This document shows positions 26,717 through 34,333 of a stretch of DNA of 64,000 bases, piece by piece (the stretch's first letter is position 1; every line of letters begins with the position of its first letter). Below the pieces are notes generated by a model, which searched no databases, had not been told where the DNA came from, and was given only the letters and a program-made list of their open reading frames with translations. The stretch comes from CAZUDO01 sp964618895 (GTDB lineage Bacteria; Desulfobacterota; Binatia; DP-6), in assembly GCA_964618895.1 (NCBI GenBank), contig CAZUDO010000080.1, positions 62,001 to 126,000 on the forward strand. Reading direction: 5' to 3'. The position numbers and the translations under genes were made by a program.

Positions 26717-28063
26717 ATGACCTGGCGCCGATCGCTCGCCGTGCTGCTCATGAGCGCGCTCCCCGGCTGCCAGGCGCCCAGGCAGCTGCCGAACGTTCTG
26801 GTGATCGTCGCCGACACGCTGCGCGCCGATCGGCTCGGGTGCTATGGCAATACGCAGGGGCTCACGCCGTTCCTGGACGTGCTCGCCCGCCGCAGTACCG
26901 TCTTCCAGCACGCCTACACCAACAGCCCGTGGACGCTGCCCTCGATCGCGACCCTGTTCACCTCACGCTTCGCGTCGCAGCACGGCGTCATCACCCGCGA
27001 GTCGGTGCTGCCCGACGACGAGATCACGCTGGCCGAGGTGCTGCAGGCGCGGGGCTACGTCACCGGCGCGGTCACCGCCAACGGGCTCATGCGACCCCAA
27101 GGGGGGCTGGGACAGGGCTTCGACCTGTTCGACGTGCTCTGGCTGCAGGGTGACAACACCAAGGTCCCCGCCGAGCTGGTCAACCGGGTGGCGCTGGCCT
27201 GGCTCGACGGCCTCCGGCGCGGCATGCAGCCTGCGCCCCCCGTCTTCCTCTACCTGCAGTACATGGAGCCCCACCTGCCCTATCTGCCGGCCCCGAAGGC
27301 CCTCGAGCGCGTGCTCGCTGGCCGACCCGCCCCCGATCTCGCGGAGCTGAACGCCCTCACGCCGATCCTGCCGCTGCACGACCAACTGGACCAGCTGCTG
27401 CCTGGCCTGTGGGACGGCTACAACGCCTCGGTCGCGACCCTGGACACCGCCATCTACGGGCTCTTCGTCGAGCTCGGGCAACGCCACTTCCTGGACGACG
27501 CCGTGGTCGTGCTCACGGCCGACCACGGCGAAGAGTTCAAGGAGCACGGACGCTTCGGGCACGGCGAGGATCTCTACAACGAGGTCGTCCATGTCCCCCT
27601 GCTGGCCCAGTTCCCCGGCGACACGCAGCACGCCGACGTGCCCGACGTCGTGTCGCTCCTCGACGTGGCGCCGACCATCCTCGCCCGCCTGGGCATCCCC
27701 GCCCCGGCCCGCTTCCTCGGCACGCCCTGGACGCCCGCCGCACCGGGCACGGCGGGCGCCCCGCGTCCCACCTTCATCGAGCTCATCCCCACCCCGGGCA
27801 ACGAGACGCCCGCGGCGCGTGCCGTCGTCCTCGCCCACGAGAAGCGTATCGTCGCCGACGACGGGGCCATCGCGTCGTACGATCTGGCCACGGACCCGCG
27901 CGAGAAGAACCCGCGCGGGCTCGACGCCGGCCAGAACCAGGCCCTGCAGCAGCTGCTGGTCGCCTTTCGCGAGCGCGCCGGCCGCCCCGACCAGCCGCTG
28001 GCCACCCAGCCCCTCGACGATGCCGCCAGAGCCCGCCTGCGCGCGCTCGGGTACACACAGTGA
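26717..28063 (+). CDS. Sulfatase/alkaline-phosphatase superfamily lipoprotein
   Basis: From ATG 26717 the 448-residue protein starts with a short basic region and hydrophobic stretch ending in LMSALPGC, a plausible lipobox. The core is sulfatase-like: NVLVIVADTLRADRLGCYG with its metal-binding aspartate, SPWTLPSIATLFTSR at the nucleophile position, VVLTADHGEEFKEHGRFGHG for the second metal site, and DVAPTILARLG. The expected Cys/Ser-x-P-S-R sulfatase signature is replaced by WTLPS, as in phosphoglycerol-transferase-like members where Thr is the nucleophile. It could remove or transfer sulfate or phosphate groups on the surface glycan. The GT-C-like gene starts 43 bases later. An ATG at 26702 is a less likely alternative. 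Confidence 0.75.
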   Translation: MTWRRSLAVLLMSALPGCQAPRQLPNVLVIVADTLRADRLGCYGNTQGLTPFLDVLARRSTVFQHAYTNSPWTLPSIATLFTSRFASQHGVITRESVLPDDEITLAEVLQARGYVTGAVTANGLMRPQGGLGQGFDLFDVLWLQGDNTKVPAELVNRVALAWLDGLRRGMQPAPPVFLYLQYMEPHLPYLPAPKALERVLAGRPAPDLAELNALTPILPLHDQLDQLLPGLWDGYNASVATLDTAIYGLFVELGQRHFLDDAVVVLTADHGEEFKEHGRFGHGEDLYNEVVHVPLLAQFPGDTQHADVPDVVSLLDVAPTILARLGIPAPARFLGTPWTPAAPGTAGAPRPTFIELIPTPGNETPAARAVVLAHEKRIVADDGAIASYDLATDPREKNPRGLDAGQNQALQQLLVAFRERAGRPDQPLATQPLDDAARARLRALGYTQ

Positions 28064-28106
28064 CCCCCGGCACCGTACGCGTCGCCGGCCCCGTGAGCCG
28101 ACCGGG

Positions 28107-29630
28107 ATGACGTTCGATGCGCGCCGCATCGCCTGGCCCGTGCTCGCTGTCGGGGCGACACTCCTCGTGTACGCCCCCATCACGCGCAACTTCTTCTACG
28201 CCGACGACTTCGTCGTCCTCTACGAGCTCGCCAACTACCCGCTGGCCGAAACGGTGCTCGAGCCGGTGGGCGGCCACCTGTTCACGGTGCGCAATCTGGT
28301 CTTCGCCGCGATGTACCGGGTGTTCGGGGCCGATCCGCGCGGGTACTTCTGGGTCGTCCTGCTCACCCACGGCGTCAACGTCCTCCTGTTGTACCACGTC
28401 GTCCGCCGCTGGACCGGGAGTGCCGCACTCGCGGGTCTGGGCGCGACGCTATGGGGCACCATGCCGCTTGCCGAGGGGACCCTCGGCTGGTACTCGGCAT
28501 ACGGGACCGTCATGGTCGCCACCATTCTGCTCGTGGTGCTCGACCAGGCAGGACGCCTCGAGGCGAGCGACGGCCACCTCTCCCCGGCACGCGCCGGCCT
28601 GTGGGTCGCCCTCTGGCTCGTCGCTGCCACCTGCTTCGGCGTGGCACTCGGGCTGGCGATCGCCTTCCCGGCGGCCGCAAGCCTGCTCTTTCCGGGGCGC
28701 ATCTCCCCGCCTGCACGCGCGCTCCTGTGGGCGCTCCTCCCGGCGGCGGTGGCGATGTACGTGGGCCATCAGGCGCTCTACGCCCGGCTCATCGGTACGG
28801 GCCTGCCGGGAACGCAGGATCTGCTCCACACCACGTCCCTGTCGACCGCCCCGGCCGCACTCCTGGGGCACCTGCTCGCGGTTGGCGTCTCCGGACTGGT
28901 ACTGGGGGCGGCCCAGTCCTCTACCTCTTACCCCGACACGGCGTCCGCCGTCGTCATCGGCCTGGTCGGCGCCGGCGTCATCGGCACGGCCATGACCGCC
29001 TCCGCGACGCTCCGCCGGCGACTCTTCGCCAGCGTACTGCTCGCGCTCGCGGCCTACGCCGTCGTGGCCGCCGGACGCGCCGGCTTCTGGTCCCTGTTCA
29101 AGGTCCCCATGGCGAAGGCCGCCCTGGTGCCTCGCTACCACTATGTCGGCACGCTCCTGCTCGCTGTCATCCTCTCCCTCGTCCTGGCCCAGCTGGGCAC
29201 GTGGCGGATCCTCCGGCGTCTTCCCGGGCGCACGCTGGCTGGCCTCGCGCTCGCCGTCACGCTCCTGACCTGGGGGCGCTGGGGAACGGCCATCGATCAT
29301 CACGACACGGAACGCGCCGAGACGACCCAGATGCTGGACACCATTCATGCAGCGGTCGCAGGCAGCGCGCCGGGCAGCGCGGTGTACATCCCGAACCACG
29401 GCTTTCTGGCGGCAGGGTGGATGGTGGGGCAGACCTTTCCCGGCTGGGGCGCGATCTACACCGTCTTCTTCCCCACCGACGAGGTCGACGGCCGCCGCGT
29501 GCGGTTCGTCGCCGAGAATGCGGCGCGCCTGGCGCAGCTCCGGCCGGGGACCCGCGCCGCCGCCATGTACGTCGCCCCCGGCACGGTCCCGCCACCCACC
29601 GCCGACCCCGCCTCGGCACCCCCGTCCTGA
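28107..29630 (+). CDS. GT-C-like multipass membrane protein, paralogue 4 of 4
   Basis: The 507-residue protein has Asp33-Asp34 in NFFYADDFVVLY after the first helix, LWGTMPLAEGTLGWY, RYHYVGT, and the C-terminal FPGWGAIYTVFFPTD and RRVRFVAEN marks of the family. GGG just upstream of ATG is a weak ribosome-binding site, and the gene is probably transcribed with the sulfatase-like gene. The tail is proline-rich and ends in TADPASAPPS. Sugar transfer in the periplasm is inferred from the layout. Confidence 0.75.
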   Translation: MTFDARRIAWPVLAVGATLLVYAPITRNFFYADDFVVLYELANYPLAETVLEPVGGHLFTVRNLVFAAMYRVFGADPRGYFWVVLLTHGVNVLLLYHVVRRWTGSAALAGLGATLWGTMPLAEGTLGWYSAYGTVMVATILLVVLDQAGRLEASDGHLSPARAGLWVALWLVAATCFGVALGLAIAFPAAASLLFPGRISPPARALLWALLPAAVAMYVGHQALYARLIGTGLPGTQDLLHTTSLSTAPAALLGHLLAVGVSGLVLGAAQSSTSYPDTASAVVIGLVGAGVIGTAMTASATLRRRLFASVLLALAAYAVVAAGRAGFWSLFKVPMAKAALVPRYHYVGTLLLAVILSLVLAQLGTWRILRRLPGRTLAGLALAVTLLTWGRWGTAIDHHDTERAETTQMLDTIHAAVAGSAPGSAVYIPNHGFLAAGWMVGQTFPGWGAIYTVFFPTDEVDGRRVRFVAENAARLAQLRPGTRAAAMYVAPGTVPPPTADPASAPPS

Positions 29631-29647
29631 CCGGGAGAGCTGCGCGC

Positions 29648-30910
29648 ATGCCACACGATCCCCGCACCGCCGTCGAGGCGCAGACCCGGACCTGGCTGGA
29701 GCGCTCCTTCCGCGACGCCATGGAGGGTCTCCGCCAGCACGGTGCGCCCGCCTACGACGACAGCGGCCGGCCGCGCCAGATGACGCGTGCCAGCTTCCAG
29801 GAAGTGCTCCGCAAGCTCAAAGTCTTCCGCTGGCTGGAGCGTCTCGAGTTCGGGAGCTTCCTCGACGTGGGCTCTGGATTCGACTTCGTTCCCAATCTCG
29901 TCCGAGCCCGCTACGGCGTCCCGGCGTACTACTCCGATCTCGTCCACGCCATGAACATGCCGACCGGCGGCGCGGAGTTCGGTCGTCTCGATCACGCCGT
30001 CACGATCAACCTGGCCAGCCTGCCGTTCCCCGACCAGTCCTTCGACGTCGTGCTCGCCTCCGAGGTCCTCGAGCACCTCGTGCGCCCGGTCGAGGCCATC
30101 ACCGAGCTGCTGCGCGTGACGCGCAAGGCGCTGATCATGACCAGCCTCGAAGCCCTGAGCGCCCAGCACTGGCGGCGGTGGCTCGCGCACCATCTGGTCG
30201 ACGTGCGCGTCCCGCACGTCGAGCGCAACTTTTTCCTGCTGGATGAGTTCACGGCCCTCTTCGGACCCGACCTGCACCACGAGAACCTCCTGCATGCGCT
30301 CACGTTGCCCGCGGATCCGTTTCGTCCCGAGGTGGCCGAGCAGGCCGCCTACGCCCGGCTCACCGAGGTCGACACGTTCGCCGACGCGCTCTGCCGGGCG
30401 GCGTCGTTCGGCGACCACGGGCCGGCCGCGATGGGGATCGTGCTGGTGAAGACGCAGCCGGGTGTCGTCCTGAAGTCGGCGCGCTCCGACGGCGATCCGG
30501 CCCTCGCCCGGTGGCTGATCGCCGAGACAGCCCGCGCCGCGCGCGCCGGAATGGACCTGCTCGTCCGCAACCTCGGCCCGGGGGCCTTCGCCGAGCGCGA
30601 CCGCCCGATCGCGCCGTCGCTGCTCGCCCGACTGTGTTGTCCCGACTGCCGCAGGACGTTGGTTGGCGCCGGCGCCGGGGTGCGCTGTACGGCGTGCGGC
30701 GCGGTCTTCGGCGGCGACTACGGCGTGCCCATCCTGGCCCCGACGCGTGTCCCCGACCTCCCCGAGGAGGAGCGCATCCGCCGCCTGGTCGGCGACGATG
30801 CCGGCCGCGCCCGCACGGTCCGGCGCCTCATGAGGCGCCTCCGGCGCAACGAGGCGCCGGCGGGGCCGCTCCGCCGGCTCACGTGGCGGTTGGCGCGGCG
30901 GTTCGTGTAG
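29648..30910 (+). CDS. Methyltransferase with C-terminal zinc ribbon
   Basis: The 420-residue protein has a class I methyltransferase core (SFLDVGSGFDFVP near residue 72-84; VVLASEVLEHLVRP). Near residue 320 a Trm112-like zinc-binding segment has two cysteine pairs (CCPDC and CTAC), and the C-terminal 40 residues are very Arg-rich. GGGAG lies 11 bases before the ATG. It is the last gene of the forward operon with the sulfatase-like and GT-C-like genes. Trm112-like ribbons are sometimes fused to methyltransferases in glycan clusters; the substrate here is unknown. Confidence 0.75.
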   Translation: MPHDPRTAVEAQTRTWLERSFRDAMEGLRQHGAPAYDDSGRPRQMTRASFQEVLRKLKVFRWLERLEFGSFLDVGSGFDFVPNLVRARYGVPAYYSDLVHAMNMPTGGAEFGRLDHAVTINLASLPFPDQSFDVVLASEVLEHLVRPVEAITELLRVTRKALIMTSLEALSAQHWRRWLAHHLVDVRVPHVERNFFLLDEFTALFGPDLHHENLLHALTLPADPFRPEVAEQAAYARLTEVDTFADALCRAASFGDHGPAAMGIVLVKTQPGVVLKSARSDGDPALARWLIAETARAARAGMDLLVRNLGPGAFAERDRPIAPSLLARLCCPDCRRTLVGAGAGVRCTACGAVFGGDYGVPILAPTRVPDLPEEERIRRLVGDDAGRARTVRRLMRRLRRNEAPAGPLRRLTWRLARRFV

Positions 30911-30956
30911 GGCCGCTCTCGCGGGCGCCGGTCCGCGGGCGCGGGGCGGTTCCCCC

Positions 30957-32480
30957 CTACCGAACGGTTGCGTTCGGCGAGCCGACGATGCGGCGGAACG
31001 ACGGTAGGGTTTCGATGGTGGCGCCGACGGTGTCGGCGATGAGCTGTTGGCCTTCGGCGTTCGGGTGGGTGCGCTCGGCCATGCGGTCGAGGACGCCGAA
31101 CATCTCGACCGGCCCGACGGTGTCCCCCCCCAGGCGCAGCAGGCGGTAGCCGGTGGACGACCGCACGGGCGGCAGCGGCAGGAACTCGGGATCGTCGCCC
31201 CGGAAGAATTTGTACTCGAGCGCCGCCACGCCCCCGGGCACGGACAGCGTGCTGGTGTACACCCCGTCGCCGGCCACTTCGTCACCGCGCGTCCCATCGT
31301 CATGCAGGTGCTCATCGAACACGAAGGTCCCGGAGAAGTACGCCCCCCCCTTCACGGACATCGTGCCCCCCGGGGGTGCGAGTACGCGCAGGACCACCGA
31401 CGCCGGCGTCCAGGGCCCGGTCCCCGCGCTCCGCCCCGGGCCCACATGAAGCCGCTCGGCACGGGCGCGCTCGCCGGCCTGGCGCAACTCGTGGAAGCGC
31501 TGCACGAAGTCGAGGAAGACGAGCCCGTTCGCCTCTACGGCCTGGCGCGTTCCCTGCACCGCGACCGTCTCCACGAAGTCGACGTTCAGCACGATCAGAT
31601 CGACTCCCGCCGCGGCCATCAGCCGACGAATGGCGCCCACGGTCTCCGCGATCTCCGCCACCGAGACGCGACGGCAGCCGCCGGTCTCCCGCATCTGCGC
31701 CCGGCAGCCGGCGCTCGCAGCCAGCCGCTGCCGCAGCCGCGGCGCGTACTGCAGGACGGCGCGGTAGGTGTTTGTCTGCTGCAGGAGGGGCGTGAGCCAC
31801 GCCGCCCCGCGTGCCACCGGGCTGTCCAGTCGCTCGATGCTCTCGCGGTCCGTGACCTGGGTCGGGAAGAACTGGTCGTTGGTCCCGTGTCCGATGACCA
31901 CCACGTCCGGCCGGAGGGCGAGTCCCTCGCTCTCGAGGAAGCGCTGCCCCTGCACCCAGGACCAGCCGGGGACCCCCGCGTTGATGACCTCGAATGGTTG
32001 CGCGGGATAGCGCGCCGCCAGCGCCGCCTCGAGCCGACGCGGGTACGCCGCCCCCTGATCCACGCTGAAGCCGAATGTGATCGAGTCGCCGACACAGAGC
32101 ACGCGATACGGACGCCGGGCCGCCCCCGGAGCCGCCAGCTCGGGCCCGCGGAAGCCGCGGGTGTTGATCGCGATCGTCCACGTGTCATCGTGGCCGAACG
32201 GCTGCGGGTTGATCGGCTGCGTCTTCTGCGCCCCGGGGGTGTTGCGCCAGAGCAGTCGCCGGTCGGCGGCAAGCGGCGAAGGATTCAGCTCCGGCGCCAG
32301 CTCGATCACCTTGAGCGTCTGCAACACGTAGTCGCCCTGGTCCACCTGCAGGGCGTCCGGCGGCGGCACCAGGAAGCCGCACACGAACTCGACCGCGGCG
32401 AGCAGCATCCCGGTCACGATCACGGCCGCCACCAGCTGCACCGTGACCCCGACCAGGCGACCGACCGCACGGCGACTCAC
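30957..32480 (-). CDS. Membrane-anchored SGNH hydrolase with inserted beta domain
   Basis: The 507-residue protein has an N-terminal helix (about 12-38), then the SGNH blocks: VGDSITFGFS with the nucleophile serine, NAGVPGWSW (Gly block), GHGTNDQFF (Asn block), and the C-terminal ERTHPNAEG with the catalytic histidine. Between the Asn and His blocks lies an inserted segment of about 100 residues with HDDGTRGDEVAGDGVYT, similar to small beta-sandwich domains of extracellular proteins. It probably de-esterifies, for example deacetylates, an envelope polysaccharide on the outer side of the membrane. The GTG start overlaps the stop of the ABC ATPase stub (GTGA), which ties it to the exporter operon. 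Confidence 0.75.
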   Translation of the reverse strand: MSRRAVGRLVGVTVQLVAAVIVTGMLLAAVEFVCGFLVPPPDALQVDQGDYVLQTLKVIELAPELNPSPLAADRRLLWRNTPGAQKTQPINPQPFGHDDTWTIAINTRGFRGPELAAPGAARRPYRVLCVGDSITFGFSVDQGAAYPRRLEAALAARYPAQPFEVINAGVPGWSWVQGQRFLESEGLALRPDVVVIGHGTNDQFFPTQVTDRESIERLDSPVARGAAWLTPLLQQTNTYRAVLQYAPRLRQRLAASAGCRAQMRETGGCRRVSVAEIAETVGAIRRLMAAAGVDLIVLNVDFVETVAVQGTRQAVEANGLVFLDFVQRFHELRQAGERARAERLHVGPGRSAGTGPWTPASVVLRVLAPPGGTMSVKGGAYFSGTFVFDEHLHDDGTRGDEVAGDGVYTSTLSVPGGVAALEYKFFRGDDPEFLPLPPVRSSTGYRLLRLGGDTVGPVEMFGVLDRMAERTHPNAEGQQLIADTVGATIETLPSFRRIVGSPNATVR

Positions 32481-32587
32481 AGCTCCCGCGCCTCCGCGAC
32501 CCCGTTCGCCGCATCGACCGCGAAGCCCGCCATCAGGTCCGCCACCCCTTCCCAGCTCGAAACATTGCGAACCTCGATGGCGTTCAT
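32477..32587 (-). pseudogene. 36-residue stub of an ABC exporter ATPase gene
   Basis: The frame starts 13 bases after the permease stop and reads MNAIEVRNVS, the usual beginning of an ABC ATPase of polysaccharide exporters. It then changes abruptly to SWEGVADLMAGF and ends at residue 36, without any Walker A, signature or Walker B motif. The second half looks like the C-terminal end of another protein, perhaps a family 4 glycosyltransferase. An internal deletion joining the 5' end of the ATPase gene to the 3' end of a later gene would explain it. The stop overlaps the start of the SGNH gene (GTGA), so the small frame may still be translated and coupled. Confidence 0.55.
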
Positions 32588-32600
32588 CCGGTGCCGCCCG

Positions 32601-33359
32601 TCAGAAATGCTCGACCAGGCGCGCCTGCAGGCGCTGGAACACCCACGCCCCGATGGCGAGCAGCACCACAACGCCGATGGTGGTCTGGATGACCGACTGC
32701 CACTCCGGCCAGAGCCCGTAGATCACGGCCCGCCGGCTCTGCTGGATGATGCGGGCCATCGGGTTGATGCGCACGAGCCAGGTCCAGTGCGGCGGGACCA
32801 TGGTCTCCACGTAGATCACCGGCGTCAGCCAGAAGCCGACCTGCACCGCGATGCCCCACAGGTAGCCCACGTCGTGATAGCGCACGTGCAGCGGCGAGAG
32901 GAGCAACGACACCCCGAGCGTCAGAAGGATGAGGTCCAGGATGAGGATGGGGAACGACAGCATGGGCCAGCTGAACGGCGTACCAGTCAGCCGCAACAGC
33001 ACCGCCAGCACCGCGAGACTGATGACGAAGGTGAGCAGCGCGTTCAGGATCGCCGCATACACCACCACCTCGCGCGGCATCGCAACCTTGGTCAGGATGT
33101 TGGCGCGGGCAAGGAGCGACCCCACACCGTTGGCCGTCCCTTCGGAGAAGAAGCTCCACAGCGCGACCCCGAGCAGCAGATAGCCCGGGTAGTTGGGAAC
33201 CTCGAAGCGGATGAAGACCGAGAACACGAGGTAGTAGATCACCGAGAAGAGGAGGGGATTCACGATCGACCACGCATACCCCAGGACCGAATGCGTGTAC
33301 CTGATTTTGAAATCTTTCAGAGCGAACTGGACGATCAGGTACCAGTGGCGGCGTTCCAT
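32601..33359 (-). CDS. ABC-2 type polysaccharide exporter permease (Wzm/TagG-like)
   Basis: The 252-residue protein fits the ABC-2 permease of O-antigen and teichoic acid exporters: an N-terminal cytoplasmic RRHWYLIVQFALKDFKIRY, six hydrophobic segments, LGYAWSIVNPLLF after the first, and the loop GTANGVGSLLARANILTKV before helix 3. The C-terminal YVETMVPPHWTWLVRINPMARII stretch lies between helices 5 and 6. Its ATPase partner, normally the next gene, is reduced to a stub here. ATG 33359 is chosen because the conserved N-terminus starts there. A leader of about 46 bases connects it to a good promoter. Confidence 0.85.
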   Translation of the reverse strand: MERRHWYLIVQFALKDFKIRYTHSVLGYAWSIVNPLLFSVIYYLVFSVFIRFEVPNYPGYLLLGVALWSFFSEGTANGVGSLLARANILTKVAMPREVVVYAAILNALLTFVISLAVLAVLLRLTGTPFSWPMLSFPILILDLILLTLGVSLLLSPLHVRYHDVGYLWGIAVQVGFWLTPVIYVETMVPPHWTWLVRINPMARIIQQSRRAVIYGLWPEWQSVIQTTIGVVVLLAIGAWVFQRLQARLVEHF

Positions 33360-33405
33360 CGGGGGGTGTCCTGGCGGGTGAGGGGGGCGGCAGGTACGGC
33401 GTGGG

Positions 33406-33435
33406 ACTATAACAGGGCGCACGAAGAACCATCAA
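33406..33435 (-). promoter_or_regulatory. Promoter of the ABC permease gene
   Basis: On the reverse strand TTGATG (33430-33435) and TATAGT (33406-33411) are separated by 18 bases. The start codon at 33359 is about 46 bases downstream. Confidence 0.5.
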
Positions 33436-33467
33436 TCCGCGGTCCGGTACCCCGACGACCGGCCGCA

Positions 33468-33496
33468 TTGACACCCCTGGGAGCTGCCGGCTACAC
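33468..33496 (+). promoter_or_regulatory. Promoter of the methyltransferase gene at 33511
   Basis: A perfect -35 TTGACA (33468-33473) is followed after 17 bases by CTACAC (33491-33496). GTG 33511 starts 14 bases later, so any leader is very short. It faces away from the permease promoter, 32 bases to its left. Confidence 0.45.
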
Positions 33497-33510
33497 CCCC
33501 TCGCCCGGCT

Positions 33511-34320
33511 GTGGCGTACAAGGTCTACATGCTCGACGCGCTGTCTCCGATCGAGTGGAGCCAGGCCGCGTGGCGCCTCGAGGGCCGCAACATCACGCTC
33601 GACTGCGAGCGCGAGCTGATCCATACGGTGCTGCTCCGCCACCTGCCCAAGGACGGCCTGATTCTCGACGCAGGGTGCGGCACCGCGAAATGGCTCATGT
33701 ATCTGCGCGCGCTCGGCTATCGCACGGTCGGCATCGACATCAGTCACGAGGCCTGCGCCATCGCCCGGGACACCGACCCCGCCCTCCGGCTGCTGGTGTC
33801 CGACACGCGCCGCGCCGCCGTGCGCGACCATTCTGTCGACGCCGTCATCTCGCTCGGCGTGGTCGAGCACGAGGAGGCCGGCCCCATGGAGGGGCTCCGC
33901 GAGCTGCATCGCATGCTGAAGCCCGGCGGGCTGCTCATCATCGACACGCCCTACAACAACCCGTTCCGCCGACTGGTCACCAACCCGATTCACAGCCTGA
34001 TGGTGTGGCGCCGGCGACGGATGGGCTGGAAACTCGCCTTCAGCGAGTACCGCTTCAGCGCCCGCGAGCTGCGCGACTTCCTGGTGCAGGCCCACTTCGA
34101 GCCCCTGCATCGCTACCCGAACGACCTGCTCCCGCCGCGCAACATGGGCGTCTGGGTCGACTACCACAACATCGTGTTCAACCCCTTCTGCCCGCCCAAG
34201 CACGAAGAGCTCTTCGTGCTGAAGGGCCTGACCGGCCGGCTGATCGGCGCCCTCATCCGCCACGCGCCCTGGACCGTGTGCGGCGAAGTCGTGTTCGTGG
34301 CGCGGGCGAAGGCGGGCTGA
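33511..34320 (+). CDS. SAM-dependent methyltransferase
   Basis: The 269-residue protein has motif I LILDAGCGTAKW (about 50-61) and the strand VISLGVVEHEEAGP. LLIIDTPYNNPFRRLVTNP matches the position of VVVPFNNTFRRLLVNP in the gene at 167 and of the same stretch in the gene at 40229, so the three form a loose family. The C-terminal WTVCGEVVFVARAK also aligns with them. GTG 33511 is used; an in-frame ATG six codons later is possible. It converges with the GT2 gene at 34334. Confidence 0.8.
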   Translation: MAYKVYMLDALSPIEWSQAAWRLEGRNITLDCERELIHTVLLRHLPKDGLILDAGCGTAKWLMYLRALGYRTVGIDISHEACAIARDTDPALRLLVSDTRRAAVRDHSVDAVISLGVVEHEEAGPMEGLRELHRMLKPGGLLIIDTPYNNPFRRLVTNPIHSLMVWRRRRMGWKLAFSEYRFSARELRDFLVQAHFEPLHRYPNDLLPPRNMGVWVDYHNIVFNPFCPPKHEELFVLKGLTGRLIGALIRHAPWTVCGEVVFVARAKAG

Positions 34321-34333
34321 AGGGCGTCGCGCG

